Source: JBLHKS01 sp047620505
GTDB lineage: Bacteria > Verrucomicrobiota > Verrucomicrobiia > Verrucomicrobiales > DEV007
Assembly: GCA_047620505.1 (NCBI GenBank)
Contig: JBLHKS010000004.1
Span: 39,052 to 103,051, forward strand
Length of the DNA: 64,000 nucleotides
Reading direction: 5' to 3'
A program made the translations under genes and the position numbers. The notes beneath the pieces were generated by a model that was not told where the DNA came from, searched no databases, and was given only the letters and a program-made list of their open reading frames with translations. Shown here one piece after another: positions 34,295 to 42,025 of the stretch (position 1 is its first letter; each line of letters begins with the position of its first letter).

Positions 34295-35680
34295 TTAGAG
34301 TGAGAACCCGAGGAAATCGCGGGCGTTGTTGAAGCAGATGTTTTCGATCATCGGCCCTAACATTTCGTATTTTTCCGGGAGGAGCCCGTCCTCGACGTCC
34401 TGGCCGACAAGATTGCAAAGCGTGCGCCGAAAATATTCGTGGCGCGGGAACGACATGAACGAGCGCGAGTCGGTCAGCATGCCTATGAATTTCGTCAGCA
34501 GTCCGCAATTCGAGAGCGCGTTCAGCTGCCACTCCATCCCTTCCTTCTGATCGAGCGACCACCAGCCGGATCCGAACTGCACGCCGGGGAAATTTCCGGC
34601 CATCGTCGCGAACACAAAATTGTCGCGCGGGTTGTTGTTGTAGAGAACGGTTTTGGGAAGCTGATCGGTCGCGGAGAGTTTACCGAGGAACGCGGAAAGC
34701 GTTTCGGCCTGCGGAAAATCGCCGATCGAGTCACAGCCGATGTCGCCACCGAGTTTCTCGAACAGCCGCGTGTTGTTGTTTCGGATCGGGCCGAGGTGCA
34801 GCTGCATCGTCCAGCCTTTTTCCGCAGCGAGCTGGCCGAAAAGCAGCATCAAATTTCCGCCGAATTGCTCGCGTTCCTCAGCCGAGGGCGCTGTCCCGCC
34901 GCGCGCTTTGTCGAAGATCGTCGAAGCCGCTGCGTCTGAGCAAAAATCGCCAAAACAGCGGTCCATCCCGTGGTCCGAAAGCCGCCCGCCGACCGAATGA
35001 AAAAAGTCGTGCCGCTGCTTCAACGCGTCGCAAAGCGCCGAGTACGAATTGATTTCCACGCCAGCAGCAGCTCCGAGCTGCTCGATCCAGGCGTTCCAGA
35101 TTTCCGGCGTGTGAACGTGGAGCGCTTTGTCAGGACGGAACGTCGGGTAGACTTTCGCTTCGCAGTCGGATTCGGCAATCGCGATGTGATGGGCGAGGTC
35201 GTCGCCCGGGTCGTCGGTCGTGCAGAGCGCGCGAACTTTGAACTTTTTCAGCAACGCGCGAGTTGAGAAATCGTCGCCAGCCAGTTGTTCCTTCGTAGTT
35301 TCCCAAATCGCCGGAGCCGTCGTTTCGTCCAGCAGCTGCTCGATCCCGAAATACCGCTTCAGCTCAAGATGAGTCCAGTGGTAGAGCGGATTTCGCAGCG
35401 TGTTAGGAACCGTTTTCGCGAACGCGAGGAATTTTTCATACGGATCGGCGTCGCCCGTGCAGAGCCGCTCTTCAGCGCCGTTCGCGCGCATCGCCCGCCA
35501 TTTGTAGTGATCGCCTTCGAGCCAGATTTCGAACAGGTTCGCGAATTTTCGATTTGAAGCGATGTCCTGCGGCGGCAGGTGATTGTGGAAATCAATGATC
35601 GGCTGATCTTTGGCGTGCTCGTGAAAAAGCCGACGTGAGGCATCGGTTTTGAGCAGGAAATCGTCGTGGATGAAAGACAT
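34295..35680 (-). CDS. uxaC: Uronate isomerase
   Basis: A 461-residue enzyme of the amidohydrolase superfamily that interconverts glucuronate/galacturonate and the corresponding ketoacids. Landmarks are the HxH metal site in IIDFHNHLPPQDIA (~28-41), LCTTDDPGDDLAHH, PTFRPDKALH and the C-terminal LTDSRSFMSFPRHEYFRR. Length agrees with the family. It shows the cell can use pectin- or alginate-type uronic acids. A one-mismatch palindrome at 35330 encodes EQLLDET. Confidence 0.92.
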   Translation of the reverse strand: MSFIHDDFLLKTDASRRLFHEHAKDQPIIDFHNHLPPQDIASNRKFANLFEIWLEGDHYKWRAMRANGAEERLCTGDADPYEKFLAFAKTVPNTLRNPLYHWTHLELKRYFGIEQLLDETTAPAIWETTKEQLAGDDFSTRALLKKFKVRALCTTDDPGDDLAHHIAIAESDCEAKVYPTFRPDKALHVHTPEIWNAWIEQLGAAAGVEINSYSALCDALKQRHDFFHSVGGRLSDHGMDRCFGDFCSDAAASTIFDKARGGTAPSAEEREQFGGNLMLLFGQLAAEKGWTMQLHLGPIRNNNTRLFEKLGGDIGCDSIGDFPQAETLSAFLGKLSATDQLPKTVLYNNNPRDNFVFATMAGNFPGVQFGSGWWSLDQKEGMEWQLNALSNCGLLTKFIGMLTDSRSFMSFPRHEYFRRTLCNLVGQDVEDGLLPEKYEMLGPMIENICFNNARDFLGFSL

Positions 35681-35760
35681 GGCGGGACGAAATAGCCTAA
35701 GGACAATCGAATGTCGAAAAACGAATTTCGATCGCTGAGAAAGCGTGATATTCTGAACCT

Positions 35761-35979
35761 ATGATTGAGCTTCAAAATCGTGTGCTGGCGCTGCCGGAGG
35801 CGGAAAAGCGCCAGATTTTTGAGGCGTTGAAATCCGATCTCGATGGGTTCGATGACGCGATTCTTCCGATCTTGAGAACTCGGGCGCGTGAACTCGATTC
35901 CGGTGAAGTTAAAACGATTCCAGCGGCCGAAGCGTTTTCTGCGATCAAAGCAACCTATCAGCAGAAGTTTGGCGAATGA
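35761..35979 (+). CDS. Addiction-module antitoxin component (TIGR02574-like)
   Basis: A 72-residue protein with the LPEAEKRQIFEALKSDLD start and the C-terminal pattern RARELDSGEVKTIPAAEAF found in the putative addiction module component family. It is expected to neutralise the toxin encoded next, whose start overlaps its stop codon (ATGA, 35976-35979). Confidence 0.8.
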   Translation: MIELQNRVLALPEAEKRQIFEALKSDLDGFDDAILPILRTRARELDSGEVKTIPAAEAFSAIKATYQQKFGE

Positions 35980-36281
35980 CGGTCGAGTTGATTCCGGCGG
36001 CTAGATTCGATGTCGACGATCAAGCGGAGTTCTGGGAGAGCAAATCCAAAGGGCTTGGACTCGAATTCATCGAGCACATCGAAGATGAAGTTTTTCGAAT
36101 TCAGCAAGACTTGGAGCGTGGGATCTTCGGAAGAAAAGTCGGCGAATTCTGGAAAACGCTGACGGAGCGCTTTTCGACAGCAATCTATTATCGGGTCACC
36201 GGCGAAATGGTTGTCATTTTCGCGATCTTCAACACCCGTGAAGATCCGGCTTGGATTGCGCAGCAGCTGAGAATCCGATAG
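35976..36281 (+). CDS. RelE/ParE-family toxin
   Basis: A 101-residue protein of ParE type: an N-terminal strand VELIPAARFDVDDQAEFWE, the helical middle GLGLEFIEHIEDEVFRIQ, and the C-terminal strand pattern AIYYRVTGEMVVIFAIFNTREDPAW. ParE-type toxins poison gyrase; RelE-type toxins cut mRNA at the ribosome, and the class cannot be fixed here. It forms an intact pair with the upstream antitoxin. Confidence 0.82.
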   Translation: MTVELIPAARFDVDDQAEFWESKSKGLGLEFIEHIEDEVFRIQQDLERGIFGRKVGEFWKTLTERFSTAIYYRVTGEMVVIFAIFNTREDPAWIAQQLRIR

Positions 36282-36680
36282 TCACCCCGCGTCCGCCCAC
36301 TCTTCGATCTCTGGCTCGAGAAACGCCTCGTCCAGCGTCTCGCGCGCCCAGGCAGCGCCCTCGGCCAATCGCCTCAGCAGCCGCACGATCACCACTTGCG
36401 CAGCCGGTGTCTCCGTCCAGATCGTGTTCGCTAGCACCCGCCATTCTTCGCCCTGAACCTTCGTTTTCGGTTTCGTCAGCGCCGAATCGCAGCGCTCGCA
36501 GGCCAGAATCGTGCGATCGAGCTCCGGATCCTTCGGCACAGGCGGAACTTCGAAAGTTTTGAGCGAAACGCCGGCTGCCTCGCAAATCTCACACTTCGAT
36601 TTCGCCCGACGAGCGAGGTCTTTTCCGAGAAGGGACAGCGCTTGGACCCGCGCCTTATGGGTTTCGAATCCTTTGGCCAT
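36282..36680 (-). CDS. PhnA-like zinc-ribbon protein
   Basis: A 132-residue protein from ATG 36680; the longer frame to 36797 reads through AT-rich promoter sequence. The start MAKGFETHKARVQAL is characteristic of PhnA-like proteins. Two CxxC pairs (CEIC, CERC) form the zinc ribbon, followed by a KVQGEEWRVLANTIW segment. Its function is poorly known despite the historical link to alkylphosphonate use. It faces the pseudokinase gene across an AT-rich intergenic region. Confidence 0.82.
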   Translation of the reverse strand: MAKGFETHKARVQALSLLGKDLARRAKSKCEICEAAGVSLKTFEVPPVPKDPELDRTILACERCDSALTKPKTKVQGEEWRVLANTIWTETPAAQVVIVRLLRRLAEGAAWARETLDEAFLEPEIEEWADAG

Positions 36681-36689
36681 GTTGGCTCG

Positions 36690-36790
36690 AATGTACGGCC
36701 AGATCATCGGGAAATACAAAAATTTAATAAAGTTTAAATACTTTGTTGAAAAATTATAAATTTTATTGCAGTTGTAGCCGCCAAACAAAA
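36690..36790. promoter_or_regulatory. AT-rich divergent promoter region
   Basis: This stretch is about 70 % A+T, far above its surroundings, and contains runs such as ATTTAATAAAGTTTAAATAC and a TATAAAT element. It separates the divergent PhnA and pseudokinase-like genes and very likely holds both promoters. Exact -35/-10 boxes were not fixed. Confidence 0.5.
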
Positions 36791-37615
36791 ATGCCAATGC
36801 AATTTAACCTATTTCAGCGAATCGCGGAGGCGGATGCCGAGGAAGCCCTCGTTTACTCCAACGAACTTGAGTGCTTTGCGATTCATCGGCAGTTTTCTCT
36901 CCGAACGCTGAAATCCGGTCACCGACAGCAAATTCGCGACGTTTGCCGCGAGGCGATGGACTCTCCGCCCACCGGAGTCGCCAAATTGCTCGACTATTCT
37001 TACGACGCCAACCGCGCTTCCGGCTACTTCGAGGTCCTGCCCGGCCAACGGCTTGACTCGCTCGTCGGCCTTGAGGGGCCTCTCTCCATCTCGAACTGGC
37101 TGGATCTGGCCGAGCGGATGGTTGAGACTTCGATCAATCTTCAAAAACATCCGGATCTCGTCATTTCCTGGCTGCCGGGCAACGTCAACGCCTGGAAAGA
37201 CGACGACGGCAATCTTCAGCTCGCGATCGCGGCTTTCGACGTCGCTGAACCGGAAGCTCCGGCCGTTCGCGAGTCGCTCGTCGTCGGCAATCTCGCCACG
37301 CTCTGGTTTTTCATGCTGACTGGCGACGCGGACATTTCTTACTACTCGCTCGTCGGCTGGGATTTCGATGTCGTCAGCGAATTCCGCGGGATCGAGCTGC
37401 TCGCCGGCTGCTTTGAAGCGCTTTTTCATCCGCAACCGAGCCAGCGCGTTTCGACCCTCGCCGAAACCCAGCAGCTGCTGGCGCGAATCCGCGATGTCGT
37501 CGGCAAATCCGAGTTTCGACTTCGCTCAAGTGGGCTGTCCGTCGCCGATCTTGGCGCGAGCCGTGGCCTCGTCCACATCGCCCCTCGTCAAACGCCGGAA
37601 CCGTCCGGATTTTGA
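36791..37615 (+). CDS. Pseudokinase-like protein next to murJ
   Basis: A 274-residue protein (ATG 36791 or 36797). Its layout follows a Ser/Thr kinase: an N-lobe with VCREAMDSPPTGVAKLLDYS (helix C to strand 4) and SGYFEVLPGQRLDSLV (hinge), then a C-lobe with LDLAERMVETSINLQKHPD. The usual HRDLKPxN is replaced by ISWLPGNVNAW and DFG by AFDVA. The end LFHPQPSQRVSTLAETQQLL resembles the final kinase helices with the conserved Arg. The ATP-binding Lys and catalytic Asp are therefore missing. It lies 75 bp before murJ. A palindrome copy encodes TQQLLAR. Confidence 0.6.
   Translation: MPMQFNLFQRIAEADAEEALVYSNELECFAIHRQFSLRTLKSGHRQQIRDVCREAMDSPPTGVAKLLDYSYDANRASGYFEVLPGQRLDSLVGLEGPLSISNWLDLAERMVETSINLQKHPDLVISWLPGNVNAWKDDDGNLQLAIAAFDVAEPEAPAVRESLVVGNLATLWFFMLTGDADISYYSLVGWDFDVVSEFRGIELLAGCFEALFHPQPSQRVSTLAETQQLLARIRDVVGKSEFRLRSSGLSVADLGASRGLVHIAPRQTPEPSGF
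37469..37480. repeat. CAGCAGCTGCTG copy 18
   Basis: Exact copy in the pseudokinase gene, read QQLL. Confidence 0.95.
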
Positions 37616-37690
37616 GGCTGGACGCGCGGGAGATTCCGCCCGATTGAGAGAAAACCCGGGAGCTGCCGCCGCGTAGTCCCTTTTCAACCC

Positions 37691-39346
37691 ATGAGAAGAC
37701 TGCCCGATCCTGCCCAAGCTCCGAAGGATGCGCCGGGCGATCCGCCACCCAAGGGCAAAGCCGGGATCGTCTCCATCGCCGTGATGTGCAGCCGGGTTCT
37801 CGGGCTCGTGCGCGAAATCGTCCTCGGTGCTTTGTTTGGCGCGAGCGCGTTCATGGATTGCTTCATCGTCGCCTACCGGACGCCGAACATGCTGCGCGAT
37901 CTCTTCGCTGAAGGCGCGCTTTCGACCGCGTTCGTCACGACGTTTTCGAAAAAACTCAAGACCGAAGGCGACGAGGCTGCCTGGGAACTCGCGCGGAAAA
38001 TGATCACCCTCGCCATGGTTTTCATGACGATTCTCACTCTCGTCTGCGTTCTGATCGCGCCGATGCTCGTCCGGCTCATGGCACCGGGGTTCTACTCGGA
38101 CTCCGATAACGTCGCCATCGGCATGGGGCCGCTGACCGTTCAGCTCGCCCAGATCATGTACGTCTTCATCGCGATGGTTTCCCTCGCGGCGCTCGTTATG
38201 GGCATGCTTAATTCCAAAGGCATTTTCTTCGTCCCGGCGCTTTCATCGAGCTTCTTCAACGTCTTCTCCGTCGCCACCGGCGTCGCGATCGGATACTGGA
38301 TGGACCCGAACTGGGGCAAAGGCGCGTTTATCGGCCTCGCGATCGGTGTTCTGGTCGGCGGACTCGCTCAACTCGCCGTCCAACTGCCGGCGTTGTGGAA
38401 AACCGGGTTTCGGTTCAAACTCGACTTCGGTTGGCGAGATTCTGGAGTCAAAAAAGTGCTCATTCTCATGGGCCCGGCAGTCCTGGCCGGAAGCGCGGTT
38501 CAGATCGGCGTGCTGATCAACACCATGTTCGCTTCCGTGCTCGAACAAGGCTCGATCAGCTCATTGCAATGGGCATTCCGGCTCATCATGCTCCCCATCG
38601 GCATCTTTGGAGTCGCAGTCGCAACCGTTACGCTGCCAGCCGTTGCCCGCGCCGCGACCGAGGGAATCGGAGACGAATTTCGTAATGTCCTCAGCCGTGG
38701 AATTCGGCTCGTCGGCCTGCTGACCATCCCGTCCGCCATCGGCCTCGCGATGCTCGCTGAACCAATCATCGAAGTCGTCTTCCAGCGCGGCGCGTTCGAT
38801 CACGACACCACGCTTCGAGTCGCCGCAGCGCTGCGTTGCTACGCCTTCGGCCTGATTTTCTACTCTGGCCTCAAAGTGATCCAGCCGACATTCTATGCTG
38901 TGGAGAAAAAGTGGGTGCCGATGTTCGTCAGCCTCGGTGCCATCGCCTTAAACGCCGGCTTGAACACGCTCTGGGTTTTCGTCCTCGACATCAAAGAAAA
39001 CACCCACCAGTACCTCGCCCTGTCGACGACGATCAGCGCAACGTTGAATTTCGCCGTGCTCTACATCCTGATGCGTCGGATCGCCGGGAATCTCCAAACC
39101 GGCAAACTGATCTCGACCGTGATCCGGCTGATGATCGCTGGAGCCGCCCTGGTCGGCGTGATCCTCACCGCGCAAAACACGATCCTTCCCAACTACTTTG
39201 TCGGTGGATCGTTCGTCCTGAAGGTCCTCATTCTCGGTGTCACGATCGCAGCAGCTGCTGTGTCCTATTTCGTTGTTGCGAGGCTGCTTCGAGTGGAAGA
39301 ACTCGACGAATTCATGGCGATCGTGAAGCGACGGGCGAAGCGGTAA
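37691..39346 (+). CDS. murJ: Lipid II flippase MurJ
   Basis: A 551-residue polytopic protein of the MOP/MVF superfamily with 13-14 hydrophobic helices. Family features are SRVLGLVREIVLGALFGAS near the N-terminus, DCFIVAYRTPNMLRDLFAEG, then ALSTAFVTTF. It moves lipid-linked peptidoglycan precursor across the inner membrane. The gene upstream encodes a pseudokinase-like protein. In mycobacteria MviN/MurJ itself carries a pseudokinase domain, so the pairing may be functional. A palindrome copy (39249) lies in the last helix (TIAAAAV). Confidence 0.93.
   Translation: MRRLPDPAQAPKDAPGDPPPKGKAGIVSIAVMCSRVLGLVREIVLGALFGASAFMDCFIVAYRTPNMLRDLFAEGALSTAFVTTFSKKLKTEGDEAAWELARKMITLAMVFMTILTLVCVLIAPMLVRLMAPGFYSDSDNVAIGMGPLTVQLAQIMYVFIAMVSLAALVMGMLNSKGIFFVPALSSSFFNVFSVATGVAIGYWMDPNWGKGAFIGLAIGVLVGGLAQLAVQLPALWKTGFRFKLDFGWRDSGVKKVLILMGPAVLAGSAVQIGVLINTMFASVLEQGSISSLQWAFRLIMLPIGIFGVAVATVTLPAVARAATEGIGDEFRNVLSRGIRLVGLLTIPSAIGLAMLAEPIIEVVFQRGAFDHDTTLRVAAALRCYAFGLIFYSGLKVIQPTFYAVEKKWVPMFVSLGAIALNAGLNTLWVFVLDIKENTHQYLALSTTISATLNFAVLYILMRRIAGNLQTGKLISTVIRLMIAGAALVGVILTAQNTILPNYFVGGSFVLKVLILGVTIAAAAVSYFVVARLLRVEELDEFMAIVKRRAKR
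39249..39260. repeat. CAGCAGCTGCTG copy 19
   Basis: Exact copy in the last murJ helix, read AAA. Confidence 0.95.
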
Positions 39347-39408
39347 TCAACTCGATGGCTTTCGAGTAGTCCGATGAAATCGAGAAAGTCTGTGTTCAAT
39401 CTTTCCAT
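39343..39408 (-). pseudogene. N-terminal stub of a minimal nucleotidyltransferase
   Basis: Minus-strand ATG 39408 starts MERLNTDFLDFIGLLESHRV then DY, which matches the beginning of MNT-type nucleotidyltransferases that continue with a VGGYAV motif. The similarity stops exactly where the murJ stop codon begins (39344-39346). The gene has lost its remainder, presumably by a deletion or insertion that joined it to murJ. The family match is by eye. Confidence 0.5.
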
Positions 39409-39535
39409 CTCCGCCTTCCTGAGTTCCGCTGATCACGGCGATTGCTGCGAGCCTTTCGGCAAACCCGCGCTCGAGCCAGGGGGAGGCAGAATCTCGGAAC
39501 TCTTTGAGAGTATTCTTCTGAAGGATCTTTTCCAT
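39347..39535 (-). CDS. Small partner protein of a nucleotidyltransferase module
   Basis: A 62-residue frame MEKILQKNTLKEFRDSASPW followed by FAERLAAIAVI and a basic end RFHRTTRK. Proteins with this layout are commonly encoded just before, and overlapping, MNT nucleotidyltransferases in toxin-antitoxin-like pairs. Here the overlap with the truncated partner (ATG 39408) is preserved. It may still be expressed but has no intact partner. Confidence 0.45.
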   Translation of the reverse strand: MEKILQKNTLKEFRDSASPWLERGFAERLAAIAVISGTQEGGDGKIEHRLSRFHRTTRKPSS

Positions 39536-39558
39536 GAGTCAATCGCGTGTCGAAATTG

Positions 39559-40188
39559 TTAGCGGAGATGGGATTCATTTTCCGTCATGTTCACTGATTG
39601 TTTCCGGTGGTAGATGGCAAAATCCCATGAATCGGGATCGCCAATGAAATTATAGATTACAAGCTGGCCATTCAGTCTGCCGACATTCATAACTATGCCG
39701 GTGGTTTGAGATGAAGAGTCGGCCCGAATTTTCACGTCGCCGGATGAAAATGCCCAATCTCCGTTGCCTTGCATCAGCTCAAAAAGCCGATCCTTTTCGT
39801 GAGTGAAATACAGCTTGGAGAAACTAGCGGTGCCATCCTTACGGAGGGTGAAATGGGAGGCCAGGATTTGAACCTGCGTTGCGCCCAAATCGAAGAGCGC
39901 GGCTTCGCCGGATTTGGCTATCGTCCATTCACCAATGAGATCGCCTTTCGAGAGGAATCTTGCTGGCTTGATTGGAAATGGATCAAGGATCGGATGGATG
40001 ACGCATGTGAAAATGGCAGCGAACAATAGAGTGAAGCCGACCTGAACAAATCGGGTGATCAAACCAGCTGGAGAAGGACAGGATCTTCGGAGCAGGCGGG
40101 AGATCAGGATCGACAGCCCCGCTCCTATTGCCAATCCGACTCCTGCTAAGAAAAGCCAAATGATCAGAGCGAATAGAGGATATAGCAT
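39559..40188 (-). CDS. Membrane protein of unknown function
   Basis: A 209-residue protein with two N-terminal hydrophobic helices (PLFALIIWLFLAGVGLAIG and a second around residues 45-65). A ~130-residue beta-rich domain follows (LIGEWTIAKSGEAALFDLG, SHFTLRKDGTASFSKLYF). The GEWTI...FTLRKDGTA pattern recalls lipocalin-like domains but is not diagnostic. It carries no palindrome copy and looks slightly lower in GC than the flanking genes. Confidence 0.6.
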   Translation of the reverse strand: MLYPLFALIIWLFLAGVGLAIGAGLSILISRLLRRSCPSPAGLITRFVQVGFTLLFAAIFTCVIHPILDPFPIKPARFLSKGDLIGEWTIAKSGEAALFDLGATQVQILASHFTLRKDGTASFSKLYFTHEKDRLFELMQGNGDWAFSSGDVKIRADSSSQTTGIVMNVGRLNGQLVIYNFIGDPDSWDFAIYHRKQSVNMTENESHLR

Positions 40189-40414
40189 TCTTCAAAATAT
40201 CACTTGGGAGCAAGAAACGAAGCGTTGAAGAGCGAAAAGAGATGGGCATCAAACCTGGCGCTAGCAATCGAGATCATCCTACAAGAATGTTGTGCGGGTC
40301 CAGCCTCTTCGGGCGGATTTTCCACTCCTTCCGCCCTTGCTACGCGGACCGCCGCCTATGAACTTGGGTGTTTGTCAGGTTGCCCTTTGAATTCGCCACG
40401 ACTTTGATGTCGGC

Positions 40415-40969
40415 ATGCAAATCTGCCCGCCTGTTGTTCTCGTCGGTCTGCTGATCTGGATCGCTGGATTTTCGCCAACTCAAGCTCAGAACTCCAGCGG
40501 CCTCACCGCTGAGGAACGCAAAAACATGGTCGACTTTCACAACAAGGTTCGAGCTGAGGTTGGCGTCGACAAAGTCACCTGGTCCGACGAACTCGCGCGC
40601 TTCGCTAAAGAATGGGCCGACGAACTCTCTCGACGCGGGAAATTCGAGCACCGGCCTCGAATCGGCGAGTGGAAGTCGACTTACGGTGAGAATCTCGGGA
40701 TGGGCAGCGATCGGACTTACGACGCGATTGATGCGTCCAAAGCCTGGCACGAGGAAATCAAATTCTACAAACCTGGAAAGCCAATTCCCCAAATTTTCGC
40801 AGGATTCAAAGCCGGCCACTACACGCAGATGGTCTGGAAGGACACGACTGAAATCGGTGCTGGCAAAGCCGTGATTCGAGGAGGCCGCTACGACGGCTGG
40901 ACCGTGGTCGTCTGCAATTACAACCCGCCAGGAAACTACAAAGGCCAACTGCCTTACGAGCCGAAGTAA
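40415..40969 (+). CDS. Secreted CAP-domain (SCP/PR-1-like) protein
   Basis: A 184-residue protein with signal peptide (VVLVGLLIWIAGFSPTQAQ). The CAP signature is clear: FHNKVRAEVGV near the start, the catalytic-site-like GENLGMGS, GHYTQMVWKDTTEIGAGKAV with His and Glu, and VVCNYNPPGNYKGQ at the end. Such proteins are close in pattern to eukaryotic PR-1. Bacterial members are secreted and mostly of unknown activity. It stands alone between converging neighbours. Confidence 0.9.
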   Translation: MQICPPVVLVGLLIWIAGFSPTQAQNSSGLTAEERKNMVDFHNKVRAEVGVDKVTWSDELARFAKEWADELSRRGKFEHRPRIGEWKSTYGENLGMGSDRTYDAIDASKAWHEEIKFYKPGKPIPQIFAGFKAGHYTQMVWKDTTEIGAGKAVIRGGRYDGWTVVVCNYNPPGNYKGQLPYEPK

Positions 40970-41007
40970 ACCGATGAAGCGGGCTTCGCCAATTGTGGTA
41001 AATTCAG

Positions 41008-41943
41008 CTACTTTTTGGCGTAAGCCGCCCACTGCGCATCGTTCAACTCTGAATCCGGATCGCCCATGTGAACGACATAGCGGTAACGCGAAACGTGGGG
41101 AGCATCCGGTTTGATCTGGAATGACTCCTCAACCATCGGCGAGAAGCAAAAATAGGGCTTGCTCGGATGCAGGCGAACGTGCTGAGGAAAGCGGAAATTC
41201 GATGGATGAGCGAGAATCGCGACACCGCTCGGTTTGCCGTCGATTCGCCCGAAAATGTCGACCCATTTCGGGCGAGAATGATTTCCGTCCGCGCGAGTTT
41301 TGCCTTCGTTCGTCAGAAATCCGGCTGTCGCGGTCTCAGGTTTCGCATCCGGCTCAAACCACGAGTCGCTGCCCCGGATCGCCATTCCGCCATAATGATA
41401 TTTCTCGATCGTCAGCGGCGATTTCGTTGCGCATTTCTGGATCGACTCGATGTCGAAGACGAAAAAATCGGCTTTCGTTTGGTAGGCGCGGACGGTCCAG
41501 GTTTCGGCAAGAATCGCTGTGTCGGACTTCTGATTTTTCCAGCTCAACTCGACGACAAACTGGCTGAATTCCGGATCGCTGGTTGTCGAAATTACTTTTG
41601 AATGCGCGACTTTGCCGAGTTCGAGTTTCTGATTCCAGAATTCCACTTTCTCGCCTTCAAACTGGCATTTCGTCCATGCAAAAAAGAGCGCGTGCTGATG
41701 AAGGTGGTCAGCCGGAAACTCGCTCGTCACTTCCTGGCCATCCGGATTGAAAATCGGATGAATGTGGCCGCTGCGCGCGAAATATGGCTCGGTTCCTTCA
41801 GGTCCGGTTCTTGTCGTTTTGTTGTAGCGGAGAACCGGCTTGCCGTTGCACTGGAGCTCAATCGAATCCTCCGTCTCGACGACCTGCGCCCAGGCCGATG
41901 TTTCGAAAGCGACGAGAAAAAGGAGAGCGAGTAACCATTTCAT
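41008..41943 (-). CDS. Secreted DUF6807 (PmoA-type) protein
   Basis: A 311-residue protein from ATG 41943, where the signal peptide MKWLLALLFLVAFETSAWAQ begins; the upstream codons to 41985 are not needed. DUF6807 features are VLRYNKTTRTGPEGTEPYFA, SGHIHPIF, DHLHQHALFFAW and the C-terminal YRYVVHMGDP. The family is common in PVC bacteria beside sugar-acting oxidoreductases and is of unknown function. The name PmoA in databases does not mean methane monooxygenase. Confidence 0.82.
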   Translation of the reverse strand: MKWLLALLFLVAFETSAWAQVVETEDSIELQCNGKPVLRYNKTTRTGPEGTEPYFARSGHIHPIFNPDGQEVTSEFPADHLHQHALFFAWTKCQFEGEKVEFWNQKLELGKVAHSKVISTTSDPEFSQFVVELSWKNQKSDTAILAETWTVRAYQTKADFFVFDIESIQKCATKSPLTIEKYHYGGMAIRGSDSWFEPDAKPETATAGFLTNEGKTRADGNHSRPKWVDIFGRIDGKPSGVAILAHPSNFRFPQHVRLHPSKPYFCFSPMVEESFQIKPDAPHVSRYRYVVHMGDPDSELNDAQWAAYAKK

Positions 41944-42025
41944 AGTTGAGAAATCTGGACGGCGTCCCTTCGAATTGCAATCCATTGCGGGGAACTCAGA
42001 CTCGGCTAACCTCTCTCGAGCCCGG

